A stretch of 64,000 bases of DNA, taken from JAWBSP01 sp964632175. Its GTDB lineage: Archaea; Hadarchaeota; Hadarchaeia; Hadarchaeales; JAWBSP01. Positions 1 to 7,603 of the stretch are shown one piece after another. A program made the position numbers and the translations under genes. The stretch covers positions 1-64,000 of the forward strand of contig CAZWBJ010000001.1 in assembly GCA_964632175.1 (NCBI GenBank), in the 5' to 3' direction. Position 1 is the stretch's first letter. Each line of letters starts with the position of its first letter. A model generated the notes under the pieces. That model saw nothing but the letters and a program-made list of their open reading frames with translations. It had not been told where the DNA came from and ran no database searches.

Positions 1-2
1 CT

Positions 3-503
3 AAATCTTGGAGCCTGCTCCCGGGCGACGGGATCAAGACGGTATATGTGAAGTTTAAGGACGTTGCCGGCAATCCCTCCGATCCCTTCTCGGATAACAT
101 TATCTTGGACACCACGCCGCCAGCTCCACCCGTCCTCTCCGGCCCCCTCGCCACCGCCCCCTCCACCGCCACCGGCTGGTCCTACACCTCCACCTCCTCC
201 TCCCTCACCCTGAGCGGTAGGGTGGATCCGAGCTCTAGGGTCTACCTTAACGATGTTGCCCTCTCGGTCGCGGCAGACGGCTCCTTCAGCACGACCCTCA
301 ACCTCATCCCGGGTGCCAACCGCTTCACCCTGAGAATTGTGGACCAAGCCGGGAACGTCACCACAAGAACGCTAGACATCTACTACCCCGGCGCGCCCGC
401 TGCACCGGCTGCCGCGCCCGCGATCCCGGGAGCAGCACTTTTCGCCCTCTCTGCCGTGGCCCTCATCGGTGCCGGTGCTTTTCTACTCCTCCGGTTGAGG
501 TAG
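3..503 (+). CDS. Membrane-anchored Ig-like surface protein, 3' part only
   Basis: The reading frame is open from the window edge (base 3) to the TAG at 501-503, so the start lies outside; a GTG at 48 is internal. It encodes the end of a beta-rich repeat domain (K-D-V-A-G-N motif typical of bacterial Ig-like and FN3-like repeats), then a second Ig-like domain ending in D-Q-A-G-N. A Pro/Ala-rich linker, one hydrophobic helix and an Arg-Leu-Arg tail follow. This is a cell-surface protein held by a C-terminal membrane anchor; the anchor loosely recalls PGF-CTERM tails but lacks the PGF triplet. Bases 134-412 are identical to the end of the next gene. The ligand or role is unknown. Confidence 0.8.
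   Translation, partial: KSWSLLPGDGIKTVYVKFKDVAGNPSDPFSDNIILDTTPPAPPVLSGPLATAPSTATGWSYTSTSSSLTLSGRVDPSSRVYLNDVALSVAADGSFSTTLNLIPGANRFTLRIVDQAGNVTTRTLDIYYPGAPAAPAAAPAIPGAALFALSAVALIGAGAFLLLRLR
134..412 (+). repeat. 279-bp perfect direct repeat, copy 1
   Basis: Identical base for base to 1955-2233. It covers the last Ig-like domain plus the start of the Pro/Ala linker of the upstream surface gene. Identity stops at an A/C difference at 413 (2234 in copy 2) and a T/C difference at 133 (1954). Confidence 0.95.
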
Positions 504-505
504 AG

Positions 506-517
506 GTTTATAGTTTT
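506..517 (+). promoter_or_regulatory. TATA-like box for the second surface-protein gene
   Basis: AT-rich GTTTATAGTTTT. It predicts transcription starting near 535, where a GTG (533) and an ATG (535) lie, both out of frame with the downstream gene. Confidence 0.4.
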
Positions 518-575
518 CCGCGAAACTTTCCGTGAATGTTGCCAGAACCCGCGCTGGTTCGCGTGCCTGCTCGCC

Positions 576-2324
576 GTGCTACTGGGTTTCCCGCTTGCCC
601 TCTCCCAGCCCATCCTTTTAACCCCGGCTGATGGCGAGAACACCAGCGATAACACTCCGTATTTCAGCTGGTTTTTGGTAACGGATGAGAGTGAAAATTA
701 CAGAATAATCATCTGCCGGGACTTCAACAATCCAGCGGAGAACATATACGATAATTGGCTTACGGACAACTACGACGATTTTGACACGCACCCGGAGAAC
801 TCCCTCCCCGACGGTCCTTGGTGGTGGGGGGTGAGGGTGGAGAACCAGCCGGGAGGTCCCTCGGGGGATTGGTCGTGGAGGCTTTTGAGGGTGGACACCG
901 TTGCACCCGCACAACTCCTCTTGGCCCTTCCTAGGGTCGGCGAGAACCTGAACGTTCTAAAGCTGAGGATCGAGAACCTCGGGCGCGAGAACTCCTACCC
1001 GCTTCTCCTCGAGCTTTTCTTTGACCAGATTTCTCCACCGGATGTTCTCACCCTTCTCTCCCCAGTTTACATCGATAACCGGGTGGCAGGGGTCAGTGTG
1101 GGGGGTGTCCCTCTGCCCCTGAGTTCTTCCTATGTCGCGAGGGCGGGGGAGGGATGGCGCTACACCCACCGGTACTCGGGGCTGGTAGGGGGAACCTGGG
1201 CGTTGGTGGGGCTGGACATGGAGTGCGACGGCGAGAATGTAATCGAGAACCTCGTCTACTGCCGGTGGAGCCCACTACCCCCGGATGGCCTTTACTCTCT
1301 CGTGGCTCGAGCCAGAGACAACGCGGGGAATGTGGGGGAGAACTCGAACCGCTCCTTCAGACTGGACACCCTTCCCCCCTCCCCGCCGGTGTTGCTCTCC
1401 CCGGCCGATGGCGCGCTCTTGGGTTCCGCCACGCTCACGCTCTCCTGGTCCCCGGTGGAAGAGAACTCCCTCCCTGTGCGGTACTGGGTGGAGGTGGACA
1501 CCTCTCCCTCCTTCAACACGGAGAACCATCAAGTCTGGGAGAGCACCCTCCCCTCCTGCGCCACTCCTCCCCTTTCGGAGGGCGCCTGGTACTGGAGGGT
1601 CAAGGCGGTGGACGGGGCCCTGAACTTCGGGGACTGGTCCTCGGCACGATGTTTTCTCCTCGACCTCACTCCCCCCTCCGTCCCCTCCCTCATCCGTGCT
1701 CCCTCTCCCCTTTCGAACTCTTCTTCCCCTTCCTTCACTTGGTCACCTGTGAGTGATCCTCACGGCGTGACCTACTGGTACATGCTCGTGGGTCAAGACC
1801 AAAGCTGGAAGAGCACATCTTCCACCGGTGTCTCCTACACAGGGGTGCCCGACGGAGCCTACATCTTCAAGCTCAAGGCCAAGGATGGGGCCGGGAACGA
1901 GAGCGGCATATGCGAGTACTCATTTACCGTCGACACCACTCCACCTACCCTCACCCTCTCCGGCCCCCTCGCCACCGCCCCCTCCACCGCCACCGGCTGG
2001 TCCTACACCTCCACCTCCTCCTCCCTCACCCTGAGCGGTAGGGTGGATCCGAGCTCTAGGGTCTACCTTAACGATGTTGCCCTCTCGGTCGCGGCAGACG
2101 GCTCCTTCAGCACGACCCTCAACCTCATCCCGGGTGCCAACCGCTTCACCCTGAGAATTGTGGACCAAGCCGGGAACGTCACCACAAGAACGCTAGACAT
2201 CTACTACCCCGGCGCGCCCGCTGCACCGGCTGCAGCGCCCGCGGTCCCGGGCGAGGTAGTTTTTGCCGCGGTGGTTGTGGGGTTTATCGTGGTAGTCATA
2301 AGCCTGATTACCAGACTTAGGTAG
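576..2324 (+). CDS. Multi-domain FN3/Ig-like surface protein with C-terminal membrane anchor
   Basis: This 582-aa protein has repeated modules that open with L-x-P-A-D-G and contain W-S-P-V and D-x-A-G-N motifs, typical of FN3/Ig-like domains of archaeal surface proteins. It ends with a Pro/Ala linker, a hydrophobic helix and R-L-R. GTG 576 is the only standard in-frame start, yet the open frame continues upstream to 504 and encodes more of a signal peptide (W-F-A-C-L-L-A-V-L-L from 555). The annotated start therefore truncates the signal peptide, and a one-base error or frameshift near 550 is likely. The last domain is identical to that of the preceding gene while the anchor helices differ. 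Function beyond a surface role is unknown. Confidence 0.8.
   Translation: MLLGFPLALSQPILLTPADGENTSDNTPYFSWFLVTDESENYRIIICRDFNNPAENIYDNWLTDNYDDFDTHPENSLPDGPWWWGVRVENQPGGPSGDWSWRLLRVDTVAPAQLLLALPRVGENLNVLKLRIENLGRENSYPLLLELFFDQISPPDVLTLLSPVYIDNRVAGVSVGGVPLPLSSSYVARAGEGWRYTHRYSGLVGGTWALVGLDMECDGENVIENLVYCRWSPLPPDGLYSLVARARDNAGNVGENSNRSFRLDTLPPSPPVLLSPADGALLGSATLTLSWSPVEENSLPVRYWVEVDTSPSFNTENHQVWESTLPSCATPPLSEGAWYWRVKAVDGALNFGDWSSARCFLLDLTPPSVPSLIRAPSPLSNSSSPSFTWSPVSDPHGVTYWYMLVGQDQSWKSTSSTGVSYTGVPDGAYIFKLKAKDGAGNESGICEYSFTVDTTPPTLTLSGPLATAPSTATGWSYTSTSSSLTLSGRVDPSSRVYLNDVALSVAADGSFSTTLNLIPGANRFTLRIVDQAGNVTTRTLDIYYPGAPAAPAAAPAVPGEVVFAAVVVGFIVVVISLITRLR
1955..2233 (+). repeat. 279-bp perfect direct repeat, copy 2
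   Basis: Second copy of 134-412, coding for the terminal Ig-like domain of the 576-2324 gene. The spacing between copies is 1,821 bp. Confidence 0.95.
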
Positions 2325-2330
2325 GATTAG

Positions 2331-3095
2331 ATGAAGTTCGATCTAAAAACCGACAATCCGAAGCTGGCTCGGGTGATAGAGCTTGCCGAGCGGGACCGGG
2401 AGATCGAACAGCTCTGGAAGTGCTCCAACGTCATGGCCATCGACAGGCTGGGATACACCGATCACGGACCGATCCATGCCAAGATAGTGGCGGAAAATTG
2501 CTTGGCCCTCCATCGCTTGCTGAGGGGGGTGGAGCTTCCGGGCGTCTCGCGCGATTACGGATTGCCGGAGGAGTACTCGGAAATCGTCCTCTTCCTAGCG
2601 GCGATCTTCCACGATGTGGGAATGGTAATCCAGAGGGGGGGGCACGAGATTTACAGTGCCTTCCTAGCCTTGCCCTACCTGCAGCGGCTCCTCCAAGAAT
2701 TCCCGCCGGAGGAGAGGACCATTCTCCTCTCGGAAGTTCTGCACGCCATAACCTCCCACTACTCCGGCGAGGCCCTGACCAAGGAGGCAGGGATCCTCTG
2801 TGTGGCGGACGCCCTAGACATGGAGAAGGGGAGGGCTAGGATACCCTTTCAGGCGGGGAAGGTGGACATCCACTCGGTTTCGGCCTTGGCAATAGAAAGG
2901 GTGGAGATTCTCAGGGGTGAGAGCAAACCCGTGCTGATAAAAGTTGAGATGTCCAACTCCGCCGGCATCTTCCAAGTGGATCAGCTCTTGAAGGAAAGGA
3001 TAAAGAAATCCGGGCTTGCGGACTACATCGAGGTCGTGGCCGAGGTGACGGAGAGGGAGAAGAAAATCTTGCACAAGTTCGAGCTGAAAGTGTGA
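2331..3095 (+). CDS. HD-domain phosphohydrolase
   Basis: A 254-aa soluble protein with a metal-binding HD domain: H45 and H49 in an H-G-P-I-H segment, the H94-D95 doublet in I-F-H-D-V-G, H138 and H143, and D160 in V-A-D-A-L-D. The family hydrolyses phosphate esters, often of nucleotides, but the substrate cannot be told from sequence. The C-terminal third is a separate alpha/beta part of unknown role. It starts 6 bp after the surface-protein stop, so the two are probably co-transcribed. It converges with the filament operon. Confidence 0.8.
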   Translation: MKFDLKTDNPKLARVIELAERDREIEQLWKCSNVMAIDRLGYTDHGPIHAKIVAENCLALHRLLRGVELPGVSRDYGLPEEYSEIVLFLAAIFHDVGMVIQRGGHEIYSAFLALPYLQRLLQEFPPEERTILLSEVLHAITSHYSGEALTKEAGILCVADALDMEKGRARIPFQAGKVDIHSVSALAIERVEILRGESKPVLIKVEMSNSAGIFQVDQLLKERIKKSGLADYIEVVAEVTEREKKILHKFELKV

Positions 3096-3113
3096 AGACC
3101 CCAGCCCATTGAA

Positions 3114-4661
3114 TTAGGACACTAGGCCCTCCACCAGCTGGCGCCCGAAGAGCGAGAAAACGGTGAAGAGGGCGAGCGAGAGCGGGAGGGCCTTGGCGAG
3201 CATGGAGCGCTCCGTGAGACTGTCTCCCCCTTCTAGGCGGTGGCAGAGGGTGGAAAGGATCCAGCTCAGCCCCAGGCAGTAAACCCCTAGGGAGAGTAGG
3301 AGAAAGGGGACATTGAGGGAGAGGGACAGGAGGCTCGTTCCCTTCACCTGCAGGAGGAGGAGCATCCTGGCGGTGATGGCCAGAATGGCTGGGCCGAAGA
3401 AGAGGGAGAGCGAGCGCATGGAGGAGAGCGTCGCGCCGAGCAAACGCCTCCCTTCCCCCTCAACCCTCCTCAGCTGGCGGAGGTGGTCGGAGAGTTTGAT
3501 CAGGGCGCGCCCCGCCTCAGCCGTGCTTCTCTTGGCCACGGAGATAGCAAGGGCCAGGGTTTCCCTTATCCTTCCCGAGGGCAGCTCTCTGAGCACGCCT
3601 CTTCGCGGGTCGAAGAGCGACCAGTATAGGTCTAGGTTGCCCAATCTGATGTTGGCCTCCCCCCTCCGCAGGAGTTCGGAGAGTTCTCCCCCCCGCAGTT
3701 TTCCCAGCATTTCCTCTGCCGGCACCCCTCTCACCATTCCCCCGCCCAGCTGCTTCAGCACCTCTGGGAGCTCCCCTTCCATTCTAAGGGCCTGCACCCT
3801 TCCCTCCGCGGCGTTTTTGCTGGAGCACCAAAGTAAGACGCAGAGGAGGGAGGTAGGGACCCAGAGCAGAAACCAGATTCTTGCCTCACCGGTTAACCAG
3901 AGGGAAGGCACTCCCCCTGCGAGCAGGATGGGAAGCACATATTTGGGGAGGGGCGAGGCGGGTGGGGGTTCGCTGAGGAGGGGGCTCTTGGCCAGCAGGA
4001 ACAGGCTTGAGAGGTAGGTGAGGGCGAGAGAGGCCCCTAGGAAGGCCAGGAGAGCTGCGGTACCGATTCCCAGCCCGAAGGCAGAGAGGGCAGGAAGGGC
4101 GGGAAGGAGGGCCATGGGAAGCAGGATGCCGGTAGAGTAAAGGGTGAGGAGGGGGAGGTGCAACCAAGAGGAGAAGGAGAGGAATTCTTCACGCTCCCAC
4201 TCTAGGAGATCGTCCACCACCCCGTCAAGGGCCTGCTCCCGCTCGGAGGGCTGCATTTCCACCGAGCTTATCAGGAGCGTCAGGGGCTTCGAGAGTTCCT
4301 CCAGCCCCCACTTTCTTGCAAACTCGGAGAGGGCCTGCTGGTGACTCATCCTGCCCAGCGCGGCCTTGCTGAGATGGGGGTTCATCTCCCTCCTGAGGAT
4401 TTCGTCTGAGTTCTCCAGTGCAAAGTGAAGGGCCTTCTCAAAGTTGGGGGAGAGCCTGAGGGAGAGGGCAAGGTAGAGGAGGAACCTTCTAGTCCTGAAG
4501 CGCAGCGCGTTTTTGCGCCTCGTTCTCTCCAGAACCCGCCTGAAGGCGCGGAGGGCGGGAAGGAAAAGACAAAGGAGGGGCAGCAGGCAGAACCTAGTGT
4601 CTAGGAGGGAGAGGGGAAGGGAGAGGAACCCCACCGCCAGTAGCAGATCTTCATCTCTCAT
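3114..4661 (-). CDS. TadC/GspF-like type IV filament membrane protein (double T2SF)
   Basis: A 515-aa polytopic protein with about nine hydrophobic segments and two cytoplasmic helical regions (about residues 55-180 and 285-440) that fit tandem T2SF domains, the inner-membrane platform of type IV pili, archaella and type II secretion. Its start overlaps the end of the ATPase gene by 11 bp, the usual motor-platform pairing. Sequence similarity to archaellar FlaJ is not obvious, so it could serve a pilus or a secretion device. It is last in a five-gene operon. Confidence 0.8.
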   Translation of the reverse strand: MRDEDLLLAVGFLSLPLSLLDTRFCLLPLLCLFLPALRAFRRVLERTRRKNALRFRTRRFLLYLALSLRLSPNFEKALHFALENSDEILRREMNPHLSKAALGRMSHQQALSEFARKWGLEELSKPLTLLISSVEMQPSEREQALDGVVDDLLEWEREEFLSFSSWLHLPLLTLYSTGILLPMALLPALPALSAFGLGIGTAALLAFLGASLALTYLSSLFLLAKSPLLSEPPPASPLPKYVLPILLAGGVPSLWLTGEARIWFLLWVPTSLLCVLLWCSSKNAAEGRVQALRMEGELPEVLKQLGGGMVRGVPAEEMLGKLRGGELSELLRRGEANIRLGNLDLYWSLFDPRRGVLRELPSGRIRETLALAISVAKRSTAEAGRALIKLSDHLRQLRRVEGEGRRLLGATLSSMRSLSLFFGPAILAITARMLLLLQVKGTSLLSLSLNVPFLLLSLGVYCLGLSWILSTLCHRLEGGDSLTERSMLAKALPLSLALFTVFSLFGRQLVEGLVS

Positions 4662-6732
4662 GGACGGCTCCCAGAAGCCAATGGTGCCATTCCTCGAAAA
4701 CCTCCTCCGACTCCTTCTCCAGCAAGGACCGGAGCCTCAGGTTGGACTTGAGCACGAACTCGGCCTCCAGTAGTTTGGGATCCCCTCGCTCCCTCGAGGT
4801 CTCCACGAGGGTCTCAAAAATTCTGGCCTTCACCTCCAGCAATCCCTTCAACTCCTCAGGTTTCACGCCCCACCTTCTGGAGATCCCCCAGAGGAACTCG
4901 GATCTCTCCAGACAGGTGACGAAACTGTCCCGGCAGGGATTGTAGGTGAGGAGGTCTCTGAGCTCGAGCTCGGGAAACTTCCGAACCTCGGTGAGCTGGA
5001 GCAGTTTCCTCCTCTTTGCGGTGGTCCCCTTTTTCCTGACCGGTCCCGCGCAGACGATGAGGTCCGTGCACTTGAAGGAACTCGGGGAGATCCCGAGGTC
5101 GTGGACGATTCTCTCCAGAACGTCCCTGCTGCTGGATCCGTGGATGGTTCCCAGAACGGAATTCCCCACCGCACCGATCCTCATGGCCTCAAACAGCACC
5201 CTCGCCTCCGGGCCCCTCACTTCTCCCAGCACCAGGACTGACTCTCCCATCCTCAGCACGGTCCGGAGGGCGTCCTCGGCCGAGACGCCGCCTTGGAAGG
5301 TGGAGAGGGGAGATTTGGTCTGCAGGGTCTGGATTTTAAAGCCCAACTCCCTCAGCCTTTCCACGGGGAGCTCTGGCGTGTCCTCCACCACGAGGATTCT
5401 GGACTTTGGGTGGATCTCGAGGAGGAGGGAGCCGAGGAGGGAGGTTTTCCCTGCCCCCCTGCTCCCGGTGATCAGGATGGAGGACTGGGCATCTACCGCG
5501 AGCGAGAGAAGGGCGGCAGCGGCGGGAGGGAGAAAACCGGTGGCGACGAACTGGGGGAGAGTCCAGGGCGTGGATTTGTGCTGCCTGAAGGAGAAAGAGA
5601 CTCCGTGGGGGCTGAGGGGTCTTCCCACCACCGTGATCCTAGCCTGCCCCCATTCCAGCTCAAGAACGGGGTCAGTCTCCGAAAAGGGCCTGCCGCTCAG
5701 GGCCCGGAACTTCGAGACCAGTGGCTCGGCATCCATGGGAGTCAGGTAGAGGTTGGTGAGGCATTCCTCGTAGTTCCGGTGGTAGAGATGAACGGGGCTG
5801 GAACCTAACGGTGCGTCGGCGTAAACATCTTGCACCCAAGGGTCGTTCAGTAGCACTTCCAGTAGCCCTAAGCCGGCGGTATGCCTCAGGAGGATGGAGC
5901 CCAAGCCCTCTACCTCTCCAGGCTCGAGCGTAGTGCCGTCCCCCGCCGAGAACTCCAGTATGAGCCGCTCTATGCTCCTCCGTAGCTGCTCCTTGGAGGG
6001 CAGGGGGTCGCTCACCCCCTTGGACAGGAGGGCCTCCTGGACCCTCCTCAGCAACTCGGCCTTCTCCGGGGGCAGGGCGAGTTCCGGAGGGAGCAGGAAG
6101 TAGAAATGCTGCTGGTCCGGCAGTTGGTAGATTCTCACTTCCGCCCCGCAGACCTGGTAGCTCTCCACGAGCCTTCCCTTGGGCGGGTTTGGAGAGAGCC
6201 TGGAGCCCGAGAAGCAGGGTCTTAGTAGAGGGGGCTTGAGGCCGATTCCCTTGGGGGGGAGGCACCCCTCCAGAACTCTAGACATGGTTTCCAGCGTTTT
6301 TGAAAAGTCTCCTCTGCATTTCTGGCAGGCGGGTCCTCCTCCAGATTTCCCCGTTCCCGCTCTCTCTCCCCTGAGTTCTGTGAGGGCCAGCCGGGGATTA
6401 ACGGGGACGAGCTTTACTATCCTCCCCAGCCTCTCTTTCCTTTCCTTCCAGCACCTCCCGCATCCCGAAGGCTTGGCGGCGGCGAGCAAGCCGCATTTCT
6501 CGAAGGCCAGCGCCAGCTGCTTGAGCCCTAAGAGGCTGTCGCCTGAGTATACGCTGTCCAGCGGCCCCGGAAGAATGAGCTCGCTTGCTTCTGGATGCTC
6601 CAGCAAAGCCCCGATGATCCCCCGTAGGCAGGCCTCCGAGCTTTCCGGGGAGGAGCAGTGGGTGCAGTTCTCGCACTTGAACCTGAGGATCTTCTCTTGG
6701 CCGACCTTGAAAACCTGAAAGCCGCAGCTCAT
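4651..6732 (-). CDS. TadA/VirB11-like secretion ATPase with Cys-rich N-terminus
   Basis: A 693-aa ATPase. The C-terminal half has Walker A G-S-R-G-A-G-K-T (423-430), an Asp box V-E-D (449-451), Walker B L-V-L-G-E-V-R-G (about 500-507) and a His box G-T-I-H (528-531), which defines the type II/IV secretion and filament ATPase family. The first 200 residues are unusual: C3, C20, C23, C26, C35, then C80, C91, C94, C136, C139, C157 form several CxxC pairs that could hold zinc or an Fe-S cluster. Its ATG overlaps the stop of the 47-aa micro-ORF (ATGA) and its end overlaps the TadC-like gene. It probably powers filament assembly or secretion. Confidence 0.85.
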   Translation of the reverse strand: MSCGFQVFKVGQEKILRFKCENCTHCSSPESSEACLRGIIGALLEHPEASELILPGPLDSVYSGDSLLGLKQLALAFEKCGLLAAAKPSGCGRCWKERKERLGRIVKLVPVNPRLALTELRGERAGTGKSGGGPACQKCRGDFSKTLETMSRVLEGCLPPKGIGLKPPLLRPCFSGSRLSPNPPKGRLVESYQVCGAEVRIYQLPDQQHFYFLLPPELALPPEKAELLRRVQEALLSKGVSDPLPSKEQLRRSIERLILEFSAGDGTTLEPGEVEGLGSILLRHTAGLGLLEVLLNDPWVQDVYADAPLGSSPVHLYHRNYEECLTNLYLTPMDAEPLVSKFRALSGRPFSETDPVLELEWGQARITVVGRPLSPHGVSFSFRQHKSTPWTLPQFVATGFLPPAAAALLSLAVDAQSSILITGSRGAGKTSLLGSLLLEIHPKSRILVVEDTPELPVERLRELGFKIQTLQTKSPLSTFQGGVSAEDALRTVLRMGESVLVLGEVRGPEARVLFEAMRIGAVGNSVLGTIHGSSSRDVLERIVHDLGISPSSFKCTDLIVCAGPVRKKGTTAKRRKLLQLTEVRKFPELELRDLLTYNPCRDSFVTCLERSEFLWGISRRWGVKPEELKGLLEVKARIFETLVETSRERGDPKLLEAEFVLKSNLRLRSLLEKESEEVFEEWHHWLLGAVHER

Positions 6733-6872
6733 GAAAGCCCCGAAAGCTCGGCTAAGTAAAGCTCGAAAGCGCTTACCCTTTTCTCAAGGAGCTGAATTCT
6801 CAATTCCAAGTTCCTTAGCTCCCGTGCTATCTTTCTGAGTTGTCTGGCGTGTTCCGCGGCTACTTCATCCAT
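6729..6872 (-). CDS. 47-aa helical micro-ORF before the secretion ATPase
   Basis: Starts at an ATG inside the last codons of the upstream 159-aa gene (8-nt overlap) and ends with a TGA that overlaps the ATPase ATG, so both junctions look translationally coupled. The 47 residues are rich in Arg, Glu and Leu with a heptad pattern (R-x-L-R-K-I-A-R-E-L-R-N-L), suggesting a short coiled coil. There is no known family. It could be a small partner of the ATPase or only a coupling ORF. Confidence 0.6.
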   Translation of the reverse strand: MDEVAAEHARQLRKIARELRNLELRIQLLEKRVSAFELYLAELSGLS

Positions 6873-7344
6873 TCCTGATCCTCCTCAACTCTTGGAGCAG
6901 GGAGGAGAGCCTTAGAAGGGTTTTTCTGGCTTCCCCCGATTGGCATTTGGACAGGGAGGGATGGTTGGTTACCATCAGCCAGGTGGCCTCGCTCATGCCC
7001 CCCTCTTGGTAGATTTCCCTGAGGAGTCTCTCCGGCTCGGGCTCCCTCGTTTTTACCTTTCCTCCCCTGAGGAGTTCCTGGAGGTGGAGTAGCTCCCTCC
7101 TCACCTCTTCGAGGTCATATGCAGCGAGTCTGAGCCAATCTTCCCTCAGCTTGGATGATCGGGAGTGACGGAGGTCCTCGAGGAGGTTCCTTGCTCTTCT
7201 TTTCAGGGAGAGGAGGAGTTCCTGAAAATATTGGTCCCCCTCCAGCTCCTCCAGCTTCAGGAGTAAAGGTTCCAAATATTTTTTGGCAGTTTTTGGATCA
7301 CAAGCCAAGAGTCTCTCGATCAGCACCGCGATCTTGTCGGTCAT
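6865..7344 (-). CDS. Helical protein of the filament operon, unknown function
   Basis: A 159-aa, almost entirely helical protein with long Leu/Glu/Arg/Lys runs (residues 20-95 look like coiled coil) and no signal peptide or membrane segment, so cytoplasmic. Its ATG overlaps the stop of the upstream 58-aa membrane protein (ATGA) and its stop overlaps the 47-aa micro-ORF. Position before the ATPase and platform genes resembles the archaellum layout, where small accessory proteins precede FlaI and FlaJ, but I see no sequence match to them. Confidence 0.7.
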   Translation of the reverse strand: MTDKIAVLIERLLACDPKTAKKYLEPLLLKLEELEGDQYFQELLLSLKRRARNLLEDLRHSRSSKLREDWLRLAAYDLEEVRRELLHLQELLRGGKVKTREPEPERLLREIYQEGGMSEATWLMVTNHPSLSKCQSGEARKTLLRLSSLLQELRRIRNG

Positions 7345-7517
7345 TCACCCGACCCCTCTTCCGGGTACTTGCGTTTCTGCGCCTCCTCTCTGAGGCTCTT
7401 GAGCAAATCCCTCTCAACCATGGCGAGGAGGGCAAGTATTGAAAGCCTTCTAGATCTAGCTAAGATGAGCGTTGCGATTTGCCAGCCGATGGCCGCTATC
7501 AGGACCGTTTCCCACAC
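7341..7517 (-). CDS. 58-aa single-pass membrane protein, first gene of the filament operon
   Basis: GTG start at 7517, stop TGA overlapping the next ATG. An N-terminal hydrophobic stretch (V-L-I-A-A-I-G-W-Q-I-A-T-L-I-L-A) is followed by basic residues, a second moderately hydrophobic stretch and a charged Lys/Glu tail. No class III signal peptide or pilin motif is visible. A TTTAAA-type box lies about 27 nt upstream. Possibly a membrane adaptor of the secretion machine; the family is not recognised. Confidence 0.6.
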   Translation of the reverse strand: MWETVLIAAIGWQIATLILARSRRLSILALLAMVERDLLKSLREEAQKRKYPEEGSGE

Positions 7518-7537
7518 GGGATTCTTGGGGGGAGCAC

Positions 7538-7549
7538 CTTTTTAAAGGA
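7538..7549 (-). promoter_or_regulatory. TATA box of the filament operon
   Basis: Reverse-strand CCTTTAAAAAGG centred about 27 nt upstream of the GTG at 7517, consistent with a leaderless transcript. Confidence 0.55.
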
Positions 7550-7576
7550 GAAAAAAATTCGGAGACCTTTATGGTG

Positions 7577-7586
7577 CATTTTAAGC
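7577..7586 (+). promoter_or_regulatory. TATA box of the transglutaminase-like gene
   Basis: GCATTTTAAG about 23 nt before GTG 7604; its spacing supports that GTG rather than the out-of-frame ATG at 7600. Confidence 0.5.
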
Positions 7587-7603
7587 GCAAGGGACAAATA
7601 TGA

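Noticed and set aside
1154..1756. 200-codon open frame inside the second surface gene
   Set aside because: Low-complexity Gly/Arg/Pro translation from another frame of a GC-rich gene; a shadow.
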